This document shows positions 7,435 through 16,021 of a stretch of DNA of 64,000 nucleotides, piece by piece. The notes under the pieces were generated by a model. The model did no database searches. It saw only the letters and a list, made by a program, of their open reading frames with translations, and had not been told where the DNA came from. This stretch comes from Candidatus Accumulibacter conexus (GTDB lineage Bacteria; Pseudomonadota; Gammaproteobacteria; Burkholderiales; Rhodocyclaceae), in NCBI GenBank assembly GCA_017592775.1, contig JAGFNJ010000020.1, positions 1 through 64,000 on the forward strand. Direction: 5' to 3'. Both the position numbers and the translations under genes were made by a program. Within the stretch, counting starts at the first letter, position 1. Each line of letters opens with the position of its first letter.

Positions 7435-8445
7435 ATGCACCAAGCCCCCCTGCTCGTCCGGGCCCGCGCTCTCACGGGCTTCGTCGAACTCGTCGACAGT
7501 CTCGGCGGCGACGCCGAAGGACTGCTCCGTGGCGCGGGAATGAGCACCCAGGCGCTCGCGCAACCGGAAGCGACGATCAGCATGTCCGGCGCCGTCGCCC
7601 TGCTCGAGAATGCCGCATCACGGCTCGCCGCCCCGGAATTTGGCCTGCTTCTGGCGCAACGGCAGGATTTTTCGGCCCTCGGCCCGATCGCATTGGTCGC
7701 CAGTCGCGCCGACACGGTGCGCGATGCGTTGCAGGCGATCGCACGCAATCTGCCGTATCACGTGGCACGCACCTCGCTGCGGATGGAAGCCGGTCCCGCC
7801 GCGGGGCTTGCCTGGCTGCGTTACGAACTGCCGTCAGAAGCCGGGGCAGCGCAGCGGCAAACGGTGGAGATGTGTTGCCTGATGCTCGTGCAGGCGCTGC
7901 GCATGCTCAGCGGCGAGGCCGGCACTGACTGGCGGGTCCTTCTCGCTCACGCGCCCGGCGTCCCGCTGTCCCGCTACCGTGAAGTCCTGAACTGTGACGT
8001 GGCGTGTCAGCAGGCAGGCAACGGTGTGGTTTTTCCCAAGGCGGTCCTCGAGCACGTGCTCGACGCCGGGAATCCGCGGATTCGCGTTGCCGTCGAGCGC
8101 TTCGTGGCGCATCTGGTCCGACGCAATCCGCTCGATCTGGCACGCCAGATCGAGGAACTGATCGCGCGCCAGCTGGCCGGCGGCGGCTGCACCCTGCCCG
8201 ATATCGCTCGGCAACTGACTTTGAACGAGCGTACCCTGCAACGACGCCTGGAGGCGCAGCGAATCCGTTTTGCCGACATCGTCGACCGCGTCCGGCGGAG
8301 GCAGGCACACGAGTTCCTGACCCAGTCCGCGCTGCCCTTGTCGGAAGTGGCGGTACTGCTCGGCTACAGTGACCAAAGATCACTCGGCCGGGCCTGCCGC
8401 CGCTGGTTCGGCACGACGCCGGCCGCGTTGCGCGAGCAGTCATGA
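7435..8445 (+). CDS. AraC-family transcriptional regulator (OruR-like)
   Basis: 336 residues. The N-terminal two thirds match the ligand-binding domain of the OruR/ArgR-like AraC subgroup (GFVELVDSLGGDAEGLL near 15-31, EFGLLLAQRQDFSALG near 69-84). The last 90 or so residues are the double helix-turn-helix: TLPDIARQLTLNERTLQRRL and LPLSEVAVLLGYSDQRSLGR, ending in the usual FGTTPAALR. Such regulators bind direct repeats and activate a neighbouring catabolic gene when an effector is present. The 248-base gap to the divergent sulfatase gene is the natural target, but no operator was identified. No good ribosome site precedes the ATG at 7435. Confidence 0.88.
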   Translation: MHQAPLLVRARALTGFVELVDSLGGDAEGLLRGAGMSTQALAQPEATISMSGAVALLENAASRLAAPEFGLLLAQRQDFSALGPIALVASRADTVRDALQAIARNLPYHVARTSLRMEAGPAAGLAWLRYELPSEAGAAQRQTVEMCCLMLVQALRMLSGEAGTDWRVLLAHAPGVPLSRYREVLNCDVACQQAGNGVVFPKAVLEHVLDAGNPRIRVAVERFVAHLVRRNPLDLARQIEELIARQLAGGGCTLPDIARQLTLNERTLQRRLEAQRIRFADIVDRVRRRQAHEFLTQSALPLSEVAVLLGYSDQRSLGRACRRWFGTTPAALREQS

Positions 8446-8679
8446 CGCGCCGCCGCTGACTTCAGCCGACAGGCGGACGCCCGGCGCGCTGACGGCAGAG
8501 CGCGCACGATGGGCGTCGCCGTGCACCGCGCCCTGGCCATCGCCAGCCCATGCCGCCCGGCGAGCCCGAGCACCTTTGCTTGACTGTCGTGGCGACGCTG
8601 TGGATACTCCCCGGGGTGCGGTCGATCCGCATATCCGTATCACTTTCATGGCATCGCATTGCAAGACAGGAGAAGAGGC

Positions 8680-9666
8680 ATGCACACGATCACCCGGATG
8701 CTTTCTGTATTGCTGTTGGGCGGCTTGACGGTTGCGGCAAACGCCAGTAGTGGCAGGGATGGCTGGCAGAAGAGGGTTCCCCGCTGCGGCCCGGATACCA
8801 AGGTGGTAAAGTTCATCGAATATGACGAAGGCACGGCCACGGCGGGCGCCACGCCGGTGTCGATCGTCACCTACAAGGAAAAGAAGAAGAAGGGGTGCTG
8901 GATCGACGTTCAGGATCTCCACCCGACGCAGTCGGCGGTGGGAATGGGCGCGGCGGCGTGCAAGTCGGGCAAGATCACGCGCAAGGGCCAGGATGGCAAG
9001 CTGGACGAGTGGTTGCTCGAGGACAATCGCTGGGTTCCCCTGGTGAGGGGTCCGGGCGGCAGGTTCTATTTGACCGACCATCACCATCTGTCGTCCGCCG
9101 TGTACAACGCGGAGATTCCCGACAAGCAGAAGAAGCTGTACGCCTACCTGATCAGGGATTGGTCCCGCATGAAGGAGGATGCCTTCTGGCACCGGATGGA
9201 AGAAGAGCACCTGACTTGGCTGAAGACTCCGGACGGGCGGACGATCTCCGGGAAGGAACTGCCGTCAAGGATCGGTCGTTTGCAGGACGATCCGTTGCGG
9301 ACGCTTTCGGCCTGGGTGCGCGGCAGTTGCGGCTATGTCAAGTGCAATCCACCCGGGGTGACCGATGAGGATGCCGAAGGGACTTGCCCCGCCCGCTATG
9401 CCGACGTCGCCTGTGCCAGCGCGTATTTTCTCGAGTTCACCTGGGCCGAGCATCATGCCACCGTCCCCGAGGTGCAGGCGGCTCTCGCCGAGGGCGGCGC
9501 GTGCTCGCAACAGGCGCCTCTGGACCAGGAATGCCTCGACCGTCAGCGTGCGAAGCTGGCACAGGCCCTGCCGGCAGCGATGGCGGCAGCCGCGGCGCCT
9601 GCGGCGCGGGCCAAACCCGGTTACAACCCGAAGGCGCACGACGGTGTGGTGCCGCCGTGCGAGTGA
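8680..9666 (+). CDS. Secreted ParB-like (ParBc_2) nuclease-fold protein
   Basis: 328 residues from the ATG at 8680; AGGAG at 8668-8672 is 7 bases upstream, so longer starts are rejected. It has a signal peptide (MHTITRMLSVLLLGGLTVAA then NASS). The next segment, DVQDLHPTQSAVGMGA, then KSGKITRKG, then FYLTDHHHLSSAVYN, matches the ParBc_2 family of ParB/sulfiredoxin-fold proteins, which keep the histidine-rich DHHH motif. The C-terminal third has six or more cysteines (GSCGYVKCNPPG, GTCPARYADVACASAY), suggesting disulfides in the periplasm. Despite the ParB name, an exported protein cannot partition chromosomes; an NTP- or nucleic-acid-linked extracytoplasmic role is possible but unproven. It stands alone between the AraC gene and yihY. 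Confidence 0.75.
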   Translation: MHTITRMLSVLLLGGLTVAANASSGRDGWQKRVPRCGPDTKVVKFIEYDEGTATAGATPVSIVTYKEKKKKGCWIDVQDLHPTQSAVGMGAAACKSGKITRKGQDGKLDEWLLEDNRWVPLVRGPGGRFYLTDHHHLSSAVYNAEIPDKQKKLYAYLIRDWSRMKEDAFWHRMEEEHLTWLKTPDGRTISGKELPSRIGRLQDDPLRTLSAWVRGSCGYVKCNPPGVTDEDAEGTCPARYADVACASAYFLEFTWAEHHATVPEVQAALAEGGACSQQAPLDQECLDRQRAKLAQALPAAMAAAAAPAARAKPGYNPKAHDGVVPPCE

Positions 9667-9846
9667 TCGGCGGTCGCGGTGACCGCTGGCGCCACGGCCG
9701 GTAGCGTCGGGATTCCTTGGACTTGCCCCTGGCGTCTTGCGTCGACGCACTGCCGCAGCGCCGGATAGTCGGGCATACTGGCGGCGATTTCCGAGACGGC
9801 GGGCCAGGCGGCCCGCCAGCGAGCGACCGTGTTTCCATCGTTCAGC

Positions 9847-10746
9847 ATGCCCGTACTCAGCGCGTCGACGCGGCAGGTGCTCCGGCACCCGGCGGCCTTC
9901 GCCCTGCGCGCGCTGCGCAGCTTCGGCCGCAACCAGGGACTGCTGCTGGCGGCGGCGATTGCCTACTATGCGTTGCTGTCGGTCGTGCCGCTGCTGATCC
10001 TGTCGGTGATCGCGCTGTCGCACCTGGTCGAAGAGGCGGAGCTGCTGGCGACGATCGGTCGCTATCTCGAATGGCTGGTGCCCAGCCAGTCGCACGCCTT
10101 TCTGGCGGAGATCTCGAAATTCATGGAGCAGCGGGCGGCGGTTGGCGCCGTCCTGCTGCTGACGATGCTGTTCTTCAGCTCGCTGGCCTTTTCGGTCCTC
10201 GAGAAGGCGATGGCGGTGATCTTCGCCCACCGCAATGCGGGCGGGCAACGCCACTTCCTGACCTCGGCACTGCTGCCCTACTGCTTCGTCCTGATGCTGG
10301 GCGTCGCACTGCTCGGCGTCACCATCGTCTCGATCGCCCTCGAGGCGATCGCCCGCGCCAACCTCCATTTCTTTGGCTGGGAATGGTCCTTGCGCGGGCT
10401 GGCCGGCAGTCTCATCTACCTCGTCGGCCTCGGCGCCGAGGTCTCCATCCTGACGGCGATGTACCTCATCATGCCGGTCGGGCGGGTGCGCCTGCGCCAT
10501 GCGCTGTTCGGCGGCTGTACGGCGACGCTGATCTGGGAAGTGATCCGCCACATCCTCGTCTGGTTCTTCACCACCCTGTCGAAGGCGAGCGTTGTTTACG
10601 GGCCGCTGGCGACGGCGGTGGTGGCGATGTTCAGCATGGAGATCGCCGCCACGCTGCTGCTCTTCGGCGCGCAATTGATTGCCGAGTACGAGTGCCTCGG
10701 CCGGGAACGCGCTGCGGCCGTCGCGACAGTGGCCACCGCAGGTTGA
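9847..10746 (+). CDS. yihY: YihY/BrkB family inner-membrane protein
   Basis: About 300 residues with six membrane helices, starting from GLLLAAAIAYYALLSVVPLL and including AVGAVLLLTMLFFSSLAFSV, LLPYCFVLMLGVALLGVTIV and the loop YGPLATAVVAMFSMEIAA. The AYYALLSVVPLL-LL and KASVVYGPLA motifs are diagnostic of the YihY/virulence factor BrkB family (once misnamed RNase BN). Function is not settled; homologues are linked to envelope integrity or serum resistance. The start is uncertain: ATG at 9847 or GTG at 9829, neither with a clear ribosome site. A broken duplicate of its 5' end lies at 4138-4300. Confidence 0.88.
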   Translation: MPVLSASTRQVLRHPAAFALRALRSFGRNQGLLLAAAIAYYALLSVVPLLILSVIALSHLVEEAELLATIGRYLEWLVPSQSHAFLAEISKFMEQRAAVGAVLLLTMLFFSSLAFSVLEKAMAVIFAHRNAGGQRHFLTSALLPYCFVLMLGVALLGVTIVSIALEAIARANLHFFGWEWSLRGLAGSLIYLVGLGAEVSILTAMYLIMPVGRVRLRHALFGGCTATLIWEVIRHILVWFFTTLSKASVVYGPLATAVVAMFSMEIAATLLLFGAQLIAEYECLGRERAAAVATVATAG

Positions 10747-10852
10747 GTGCGGGCGTGTGCGCAGGCATTGACCGGGGCTCGCCGGCGCGGCGATACTGCG
10801 TCGGCGCGCCGGCATGCGCTGCGCGCAGCGATCGACCGTCAAGAGGGCCACG

Positions 10853-12286
10853 ATGATGAATGCAGGCATGGATGCGACCGCCGACGCCGGCGGCGAGGCG
10901 GCGCTGCGCGAGGCGTATGCACTTGCCACGGCCTTTCTCGCGTCGCTGCCGCAGCGACCGGTGAGCCTGGTGCCGACGCCGGCCGAAATGGCGGCCGCGC
11001 TCGACGAGGCGCTGCCCGAGAACGGCTGCGATCCGGCCGGTGTCGTCGGCGAGTGGTTTGCCCGCGCCGAGCGCGGCATCACCGCGTCGCCCGGCCCGCG
11101 CTTCTTCGGTTTCGTCAATGGCGGCGTGACGCCGGCGGCGCTGGCCGGCGACTGGCTGGCATCGGCGATCGACCAGAACGCCGGCCTGTGGGCCGGCAGC
11201 CCGGCGGCGGCGCAGACCGAGCTGGTCGTCCTGCGCTGGCTGCGCGAGCTTTTCGGCCTGCCGGCGGCCTGGCAGGGGGCGCTGACCAGCGGCGCGACGA
11301 TGGCCAATCTCGTCGGGCTCGTCACGGCGCGGCAGTGGGCCGGTCGGCAACTCGGTTTCGACGCTGCCGGCGACGGTCTCGGGGGCCGGCCGCCGATCGT
11401 CGTCGTCGCCAGCAGCGAGATCCATCTCAGTGCCGTCAAGTGCCTCGGCACGCTGGGCTTTGGCCGCAACCAGGTACGGCGGGTGGCGGCCCGCTGCGGC
11501 GCGGTCGACCTCGCCGCGCTGGCCAGCGTGCTGCGCGGCATCGACGGCCCGGTGATCATCGTCGGCAATGCCGGCGAGGTCAATAGCGGCCATTTCGACG
11601 ATCTCGCGGCGCTTGCCGATCTGCGCGACGGGCACCCCGGCGGCGCCTGGCTGCACGTGGACGCGGCATTCGGGCTCTTCGCCGCCGTTTCGCCGCGGCT
11701 GGCGCACCTCGTCCGCGGCATCGAGCGCGCCGACTCGGTGGCGGCGGACGGGCACAAGTGGCTGAACGTTCCCTACGACTGCGGTTTCGCCTTCGTCCGC
11801 GACGGCGCCCTGCTGCGCGCGGCTTTCGCGGTCGATGGCGCTTACGTCGCCGGTGGCGCGGGCTGGGATCCCTTCACCCATGTTCCCGAAATGTCGCGTC
11901 GCTTCCGCGGCCTCGCCGCGTGGTGTGCGTTGAAGGGCTACGGTCGCGCCGGCTATCGCGCGCTGGTCGAGCGCTGTGTCGACAACGCGGCTGCCTTTGC
12001 GCGCTGGGTCGAGGCGACGCCGGGCGTCGAGCTGATGAATCCGGCGCCGCTGAACATCGTCTGCTTCCGGCTCGTTCGTACCGGGCTCGACGAGCTCGCC
12101 AACGACGAACTGAACCGGGCGGCGGTATGCGCCATCCAGTCCGACGGCCGAGCCTTCGTCACCGGTACCGTCTGGCAGGGCCGCGCCGCCATCCGCGCCG
12201 CCTTCGACAACTGGCGGACGACGGCTGCCGATGTCCGCCTGCTGCAGGAGGCGGTGGCGCAGGTTGGCGCGTCCCTGTCCGCTTGA
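10853..12286 (+). CDS. Pyridoxal-phosphate-dependent decarboxylase (group II type)
   Basis: About 477 residues from the ATG at 10853, with GAGGG shortly upstream. The fold is that of group II amino-acid decarboxylases: PRFFGFVNGGVTPAALAGDW near 82-101, a cofactor-contact segment GALTSGATMANLVGL, and the Schiff-base lysine in ADGHKWLNVPYDCGF (Lys302). It ends with a small-domain segment typical of the DDC/SphL-like clade. Substrate cannot be read; relatives decarboxylate aromatic amino acids, glutamate or aspartate. The gene is flanked by yihY upstream and a secreted protein gene downstream, with no pathway context. It is high in GC and codon use like the core chromosome. Confidence 0.85.
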   Translation: MMNAGMDATADAGGEAALREAYALATAFLASLPQRPVSLVPTPAEMAAALDEALPENGCDPAGVVGEWFARAERGITASPGPRFFGFVNGGVTPAALAGDWLASAIDQNAGLWAGSPAAAQTELVVLRWLRELFGLPAAWQGALTSGATMANLVGLVTARQWAGRQLGFDAAGDGLGGRPPIVVVASSEIHLSAVKCLGTLGFGRNQVRRVAARCGAVDLAALASVLRGIDGPVIIVGNAGEVNSGHFDDLAALADLRDGHPGGAWLHVDAAFGLFAAVSPRLAHLVRGIERADSVAADGHKWLNVPYDCGFAFVRDGALLRAAFAVDGAYVAGGAGWDPFTHVPEMSRRFRGLAAWCALKGYGRAGYRALVERCVDNAAAFARWVEATPGVELMNPAPLNIVCFRLVRTGLDELANDELNRAAVCAIQSDGRAFVTGTVWQGRAAIRAAFDNWRTTAADVRLLQEAVAQVGASLSA

Positions 12287-12370
12287 CGGCGGTACCGTGT
12301 GCGGACTTTCGCCGGCGCTGCCTGCGTGCTATACAGTCGGCTTCCAACAAGCGCGAACCAGGAGGTCATG

Positions 12371-13471
12371 ATGAGAACGACGACGAGGGGTCTTCTGCCG
12401 CTGGCGGCAGCCCTGGCGACTGCCGGTGTCGTGCCGGTGGCCCTGGCAGCACCGCTGAGCTACGAGATGACGCTGAGCACGCATTCCGGTCTTGCCGGTG
12501 GCGGCGGCATGCTTGGCATGATGAGCGGTCGTGGCAGCAGCGTCAGCCGGATGATGGACCTGCGCCTGACGAGCCCGGTCGATCTCGCCGGCGGGGCAAC
12601 TGCCGAGCACATCGTCCCCGAGGCGATGCGCATCGGGCCGCTGCTGCCGCTGCGTGGCGAGCGGCGCGGCAAGGGTGAAGGCGGCACGGCCGACGATCAC
12701 GGTGGCAAGCTGCTCCTCTACTGGGGTTGCAGCGCCAGCGTAGCGGCTGGGCAGCCGGAAGTGATCGACCTGCGCACGATCGACAGCCGCGTCTCGCCGG
12801 AGGTGGCGGCGATGGCGCGGCACAGCCGGCAGGGCAAGGGCGGCGCCGACGGCGGCGAGAGCCTGCCGCCGCGTACGCTGTGGTGGCCGCAGGGCGATCC
12901 GGCAGGGGGCACCGTGCCGGCCGATGCGTCGGCGGTCGGCGAGCATCTGGTGCGGGCGAATTTCATGTCGCACGAGATTCGTTATGCGCTCGACCAGCAG
13001 ATGGATTTCCTCGAGCCGATGAACCTGCGCGCCGGCAGCGGCAGCCTGAACGCCGCGATTCCGCTGCAATGGGCGGCTCTGGCACGTGCCCGCGGCTACA
13101 ACCTGAACGCCGTCGGCGCCGCCGACGAACGCGAGGTCATCATCTGGATGGCGTCGCGGAACCAGCCGCCGATGCTGCCCGTGAGCCAGAACACCTGCAC
13201 GATTCCGGCGGGCATTTTCGCCAGGACGCAGGGCGCGATGCTGATGGGCGAGGCGCTCGGCCCGACACGCAGCTTTGCCCATCCGCCGCAGAAGGCTGGC
13301 GACAAGAGACCGCCGATCTGGATTGCCCGCGTGCGGGTCAACAGCTTCGACTCGGCGTTGCTCGGCACGGGCGACATGGCGCGCGAGGCGGCGGGCGACG
13401 CCGCCGCCGACTCGGTGGTGCCGGGCGGAGCGGCGATCATGAAGTCGCTCAAGGGACTGTTCGGCAACTGA
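12371..13471 (+). CDS. Exported protein of unknown function
   Basis: 366 residues. The ATG at 12371 is preferred over 12368 because AGGAGG at 12360-12365 then has normal spacing. A signal peptide (LLPLAAALATAGVVPVALA) is followed by a Gly/Met-rich stretch (GLAGGGGMLGMMSGRGSS) and a mature part with two cysteines (WGCSAS, QNTCTIP). Segments such as LNAAIPLQWAALARARGYNL and EVIIWMASRNQPP look like a folded beta-rich domain, and RPPIWIARVRVNSFDSALLG near the end is distinctive, but no known family was recognised. It precedes the SYLF gene by about 160 bases and may be periplasmic or in the outer envelope. Confidence 0.72.
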   Translation: MRTTTRGLLPLAAALATAGVVPVALAAPLSYEMTLSTHSGLAGGGGMLGMMSGRGSSVSRMMDLRLTSPVDLAGGATAEHIVPEAMRIGPLLPLRGERRGKGEGGTADDHGGKLLLYWGCSASVAAGQPEVIDLRTIDSRVSPEVAAMARHSRQGKGGADGGESLPPRTLWWPQGDPAGGTVPADASAVGEHLVRANFMSHEIRYALDQQMDFLEPMNLRAGSGSLNAAIPLQWAALARARGYNLNAVGAADEREVIIWMASRNQPPMLPVSQNTCTIPAGIFARTQGAMLMGEALGPTRSFAHPPQKAGDKRPPIWIARVRVNSFDSALLGTGDMAREAAGDAAADSVVPGGAAIMKSLKGLFGN

Positions 13472-13525
13472 GCGGCGGACTTGCGCGCCGATCCCGGCCG
13501 CGTTGCCGGCTTGCCGACTTGGCCC

Positions 13526-13550
13526 GCTGGCTGCCGTGCCGGCAGCCAGC
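13526..13550 (+). other. Perfect intergenic stem-loop
   Basis: GCTGGCTGCC (13526-13535) and GGCAGCCAGC (13541-13550) form a 10-pair stem around a 5-base loop between two genes. No T-run follows, so it is not a standard intrinsic terminator; it may still slow polymerase or stabilise the upstream mRNA. Confidence 0.6.
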
Positions 13551-13633
13551 CAGGCGCTGCAGGAGTATCATCATGGTGTGCCGGCGAACGTCGGCACGCA
13601 TGCCGTAGACCACTCTTCTCTCAAGGTGCCACC

Positions 13634-14203
13634 ATGAACCTGAACGCATTCTCGCGGTTCGGCCGCGCAGCACACTTCTTCCTCGCCGCCCTGATCGCCG
13701 GGCTCGCCACCTCCTTTGCCGCCGTTGCCGCCGACCGGACCGCGCTTGAACGGGAAGCGCGACAGGCCTATCAGAAGCTGACGGCCAAGGTGCCGGCGGC
13801 GAAGTCACTGGGGCGTGATGCGGTGGCGGTGATCGTCTTTCCGAAGATCACCAAGGCTGGCCTGGTCGTTGGTGGGCAGTATGGCGATGGCGTGCTGTTC
13901 CGCGGCGACGCCGTCGTCGGCTACTACAACACCGCCGGTGCCTCCTTCGGCATGCAGGCCGGTGCGCAGCAGTACGGCTACGCGATGTTCTTCATGAACC
14001 AGAAATCGCTGGCGGCGCTGACCGACAACGACGGTTTCGAGGTCGGCGTCGGTCCGTCGGTGGTGATGGTCGACCAGGGAATGGGCAAGTCGCTGACGAC
14101 GATGAACGCCAAGGAAGACATCTACGCCTTCGTCTTCGGCCAGAAGGGATTGATGGCCGGCATCGGCCTGCAGGGCAACAAGATCACGCGGCTGAGCGAC
14201 TAG
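13634..14203 (+). CDS. SYLF-domain (Ysc84-type) lipid-binding exported protein
   Basis: 189 residues with a signal peptide (AAHFFLAALIAGLATSFAAVAA). The mature protein is essentially one SYLF domain: KVPAAKSLGRDAVAVIVFPK, then KAGLVVGGQYGDGVLF, YYNTAGASFGMQAGAQQYGY, FEVGVGPSVVMVDQG and DIYAFVFGQKGLMAGIGLQG near the end. SYLF proteins bind phosphoinositides in eukaryotes; bacterial versions are periplasmic or lipid-associated with unclear roles. There is no lipobox Cys at the cleavage site, so it is probably soluble. The ATG at 13634 starts the signal peptide; upstream in-frame sequence is not protein-like. Confidence 0.88.
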   Translation: MNLNAFSRFGRAAHFFLAALIAGLATSFAAVAADRTALEREARQAYQKLTAKVPAAKSLGRDAVAVIVFPKITKAGLVVGGQYGDGVLFRGDAVVGYYNTAGASFGMQAGAQQYGYAMFFMNQKSLAALTDNDGFEVGVGPSVVMVDQGMGKSLTTMNAKEDIYAFVFGQKGLMAGIGLQGNKITRLSD

Positions 14204-14220
14204 CCGAATAGCCGGCCGTC

Positions 14221-14499
14221 TCAACTGTGGCGCGGGGCTGCGCCTTCGGCGGCCGCCGTCGGTCGCGGTTGCTGGCCGAAACTGGCGGGTTGCGGGCAGC
14301 CGCGACCGGGCGCCGATGGCCGCCGGCAGTGGAACTGCTCTGGCGACGGGAAATGCTCGGCGTAGCGGGCGATCCACTCGAGTGCCGCGCTGTCGCTGTC
14401 GAGCCGGCGCCCTTCGCGGCGCAGGACGTCGGCGCGGTAGCGTTCGATGAGCGTGATCTGCGCCAGCATGCGGGCAGCAAAGGGATCGGTCGGTGGCAT
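14221..14499 (-). CDS. Small conserved-looking protein of unknown function
   Basis: 92 residues from the ATG at 14499. The first 50 or so residues (MPPTDPFAARMLAQITLIE then RYRADVLRREGRRLDSDSAA then LEWIARYAEHFPSPEQF) form two plausible amphipathic helices with normal amino-acid balance. The rest is low-complexity and may be poorly ordered. The pattern 'AALEWIARYAEHFP' resembles short uncharacterised proteobacterial proteins. It converges with the SYLF gene, and their ends are 17 bases apart. The ribosome site is weak. Confidence 0.5.
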   Translation of the reverse strand: MPPTDPFAARMLAQITLIERYRADVLRREGRRLDSDSAALEWIARYAEHFPSPEQFHCRRPSAPGRGCPQPASFGQQPRPTAAAEGAAPRHS

Positions 14500-14714
14500 T
14501 TCTCGGGTCTGCGTTACAGGGGACTGCAGGCATCTCAAGCAAACGCCGTGCCTGGAACAGTAACGAACGATAAATCAACAGCATGCGGTTTCCTGCCGCG
14601 CTGCGCAGGGGTGGCGGTGTAAGGCTGGCCGACAGTCGCCGGTGGTTCCGGCACGGCCGGCGGCGGGAATTCGCCGGTGTTTGCCCCGCCACCGGGGCGG
14701 CGGGCCGGCGGTGC

Positions 14715-14720
14715 TATAAT
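14715..14720 (+). promoter_or_regulatory. Probable -10 element of the queD promoter
   Basis: A perfect TATAAT in the GC-rich gap 28 bases before the queD start. No convincing -35 element is seen at normal spacing. The same GCTATAATCGC context occurs before rplC in this window. Confidence 0.5.
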
Positions 14721-14747
14721 CGCGCCTCCGTTTTCCGGGCCCAGCCG

Positions 14748-15191
14748 ATGCTCATCACCCGCCGCCTCGAGTTCGACGCGGGCCACCGCATTCCCGACCA
14801 CAGGAGCCAGTGCCGTCACCTGCACGGACATCGCTACGCGCTCGAGATCACCCTTGCCGGCGAGATCATCAGCCAGGCTGGCGACCCGGCCGACGGCATG
14901 GTGATGGACTTCTCGCAGGTCAAGGCGCTGGCCATGCAGCACCTCGTCGATGCCTGGGATCACGCCTTCCTCGTCCATCGCGGCGATCGCCCGGTGGTGG
15001 ATTTTCTCGCTTCACTGCCGGAGCACAAGACGGTCGTCCTCGATTGCGTGCCGACGGCCGAGAACCTGGTCCGCACGGCGTTCGCGATTCTCGACGCGGT
15101 CTATCGCGACACCTACGGCAACCGCTTGCGGCTCGAACGTCTGCGCCTCTATGAAACGCCCAACTGCTGGGCCGAGGCCGTTCGCACGTAG
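14748..15191 (+). CDS. queD: 6-carboxy-5,6,7,8-tetrahydropterin synthase
   Basis: 147 residues, cytoplasmic. The enzyme converts 7,8-dihydroneopterin triphosphate to 6-carboxytetrahydropterin in queuosine/7-deazaguanine synthesis. Zinc ligands are visible as His13 (FDAGHRIP) and the H-x-H of CRHLHGHRY (His26, His28), with the catalytic Cys22 just before. AWDHAFLV supplies the second catalytic His, and LRLYETPNCWAEA the terminal Glu motif that binds the pterin. The length is normal for the bacterial QueD/PTPS-I group. The gene is not in a que cluster; the next genes are the 5-oxoprolinase set. Confidence 0.92.
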   Translation: MLITRRLEFDAGHRIPDHRSQCRHLHGHRYALEITLAGEIISQAGDPADGMVMDFSQVKALAMQHLVDAWDHAFLVHRGDRPVVDFLASLPEHKTVVLDCVPTAENLVRTAFAILDAVYRDTYGNRLRLERLRLYETPNCWAEAVRT

Positions 15192-15230
15192 CCCACGGCG
15201 CCGGCGGCTGCCGCGCGGGAGCCCACGCGA

Positions 15231-16019
15231 ATGCCGCTGCGGCAGCCGGGAGCCGTGTTGAACTACCGCATCCTTTCCCTCGGCGACGCGGCGCTGACGA
15301 TCGAGTTCGGTGAGGTCATCGATCGCCGCCTGCTGGCCGCAGTGGCGGCGGCCGATCAGGCGCTGCTGCAGGCAGTTGCCGCCGGGCAGTTGCCCGGGGT
15401 CGTCGAGACGGTACCGACCTTCCGCTCGCTGACGGTGATCCACGATCCACTGCGCGGCACGCGCAGCGAAGTCGAAGCGGCCATTCACGCCGTTTTGCGG
15501 CAGACGGCCGCGATCGTGGCGCCGCGCGGGCGGGTCTGGCAGTTGCCCGTCTGCTATGGCGATCAGCTCGCCAGTTGCGGGCCGGATCTCGACCAACTGG
15601 CGGCGGCCTGCGGGCTGGGCGCCGCGGAGGTGGTGCGGCTGCACGCCGGTGGCTGCTACGAGGTTTACATGCTGGGTTTCCTGCCGGGGTTCGCCTTCAT
15701 GGGCGATCTGCCGCCGGTTCTGGCGCGCGCGCGGCGAAGCGAGCCGCGGACGCGCGTCCCCGCCGGCAGCGTGGCGACGGCGGGCTCGCTGACCGCGATC
15801 TACCCCTGGGAGAGTCCCGGCGGTTGGCATCTCATCGGCGTTTGCCCGCTGCCGCTGTTCTCGCCGTCCTGGCCGCAGGCGGCGCTGCTGCAGCCCGGCG
15901 ACCGGGTGCGGCTGCGCGCCATCGACGCCGGCGAGTTCGCTGCGCTGCAGGCGGCGGCACCGGCGATGCGCGCCGCGGCGCAGCCGCCGCTGGCCTTCCT
16001 CGCGGCGGCCGCGGAGTGA
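15231..16019 (+). CDS. pxpB: 5-oxoprolinase subunit PxpB (KipI family)
   Basis: 262 residues. Domain order is the usual one: an N-terminal ferredoxin-like part (ILSLGDAALTIEFGEVID) and a C-terminal cyclophilin-like part with YEVYMLGFLPGFAFMGDLP and the hallmark RVPAGSVATAGSLTAIYPWE, then SPGGWHLIG. Together with PxpA and PxpC it hydrolyses 5-oxo-L-proline to glutamate using ATP, removing the cyclised glutamate that forms spontaneously in cells. pxpC begins 2 bases after its stop and pxpA overlaps pxpC, so the three are one operon. The start could be the ATG at 15231 (GGGAG upstream) or a little downstream. Confidence 0.92.
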   Translation: MPLRQPGAVLNYRILSLGDAALTIEFGEVIDRRLLAAVAAADQALLQAVAAGQLPGVVETVPTFRSLTVIHDPLRGTRSEVEAAIHAVLRQTAAIVAPRGRVWQLPVCYGDQLASCGPDLDQLAAACGLGAAEVVRLHAGGCYEVYMLGFLPGFAFMGDLPPVLARARRSEPRTRVPAGSVATAGSLTAIYPWESPGGWHLIGVCPLPLFSPSWPQAALLQPGDRVRLRAIDAGEFAALQAAAPAMRAAAQPPLAFLAAAAE

Positions 16020-16021
16020 CG

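Noticed and set aside
9621-9854. A minus-strand frame upstream of yihY
   Set aside because: No ribosome site, no known domain, overlaps the 3' end of the ParB-like gene; similarity of its region to 4138-4300 is explained by the yihY duplication.
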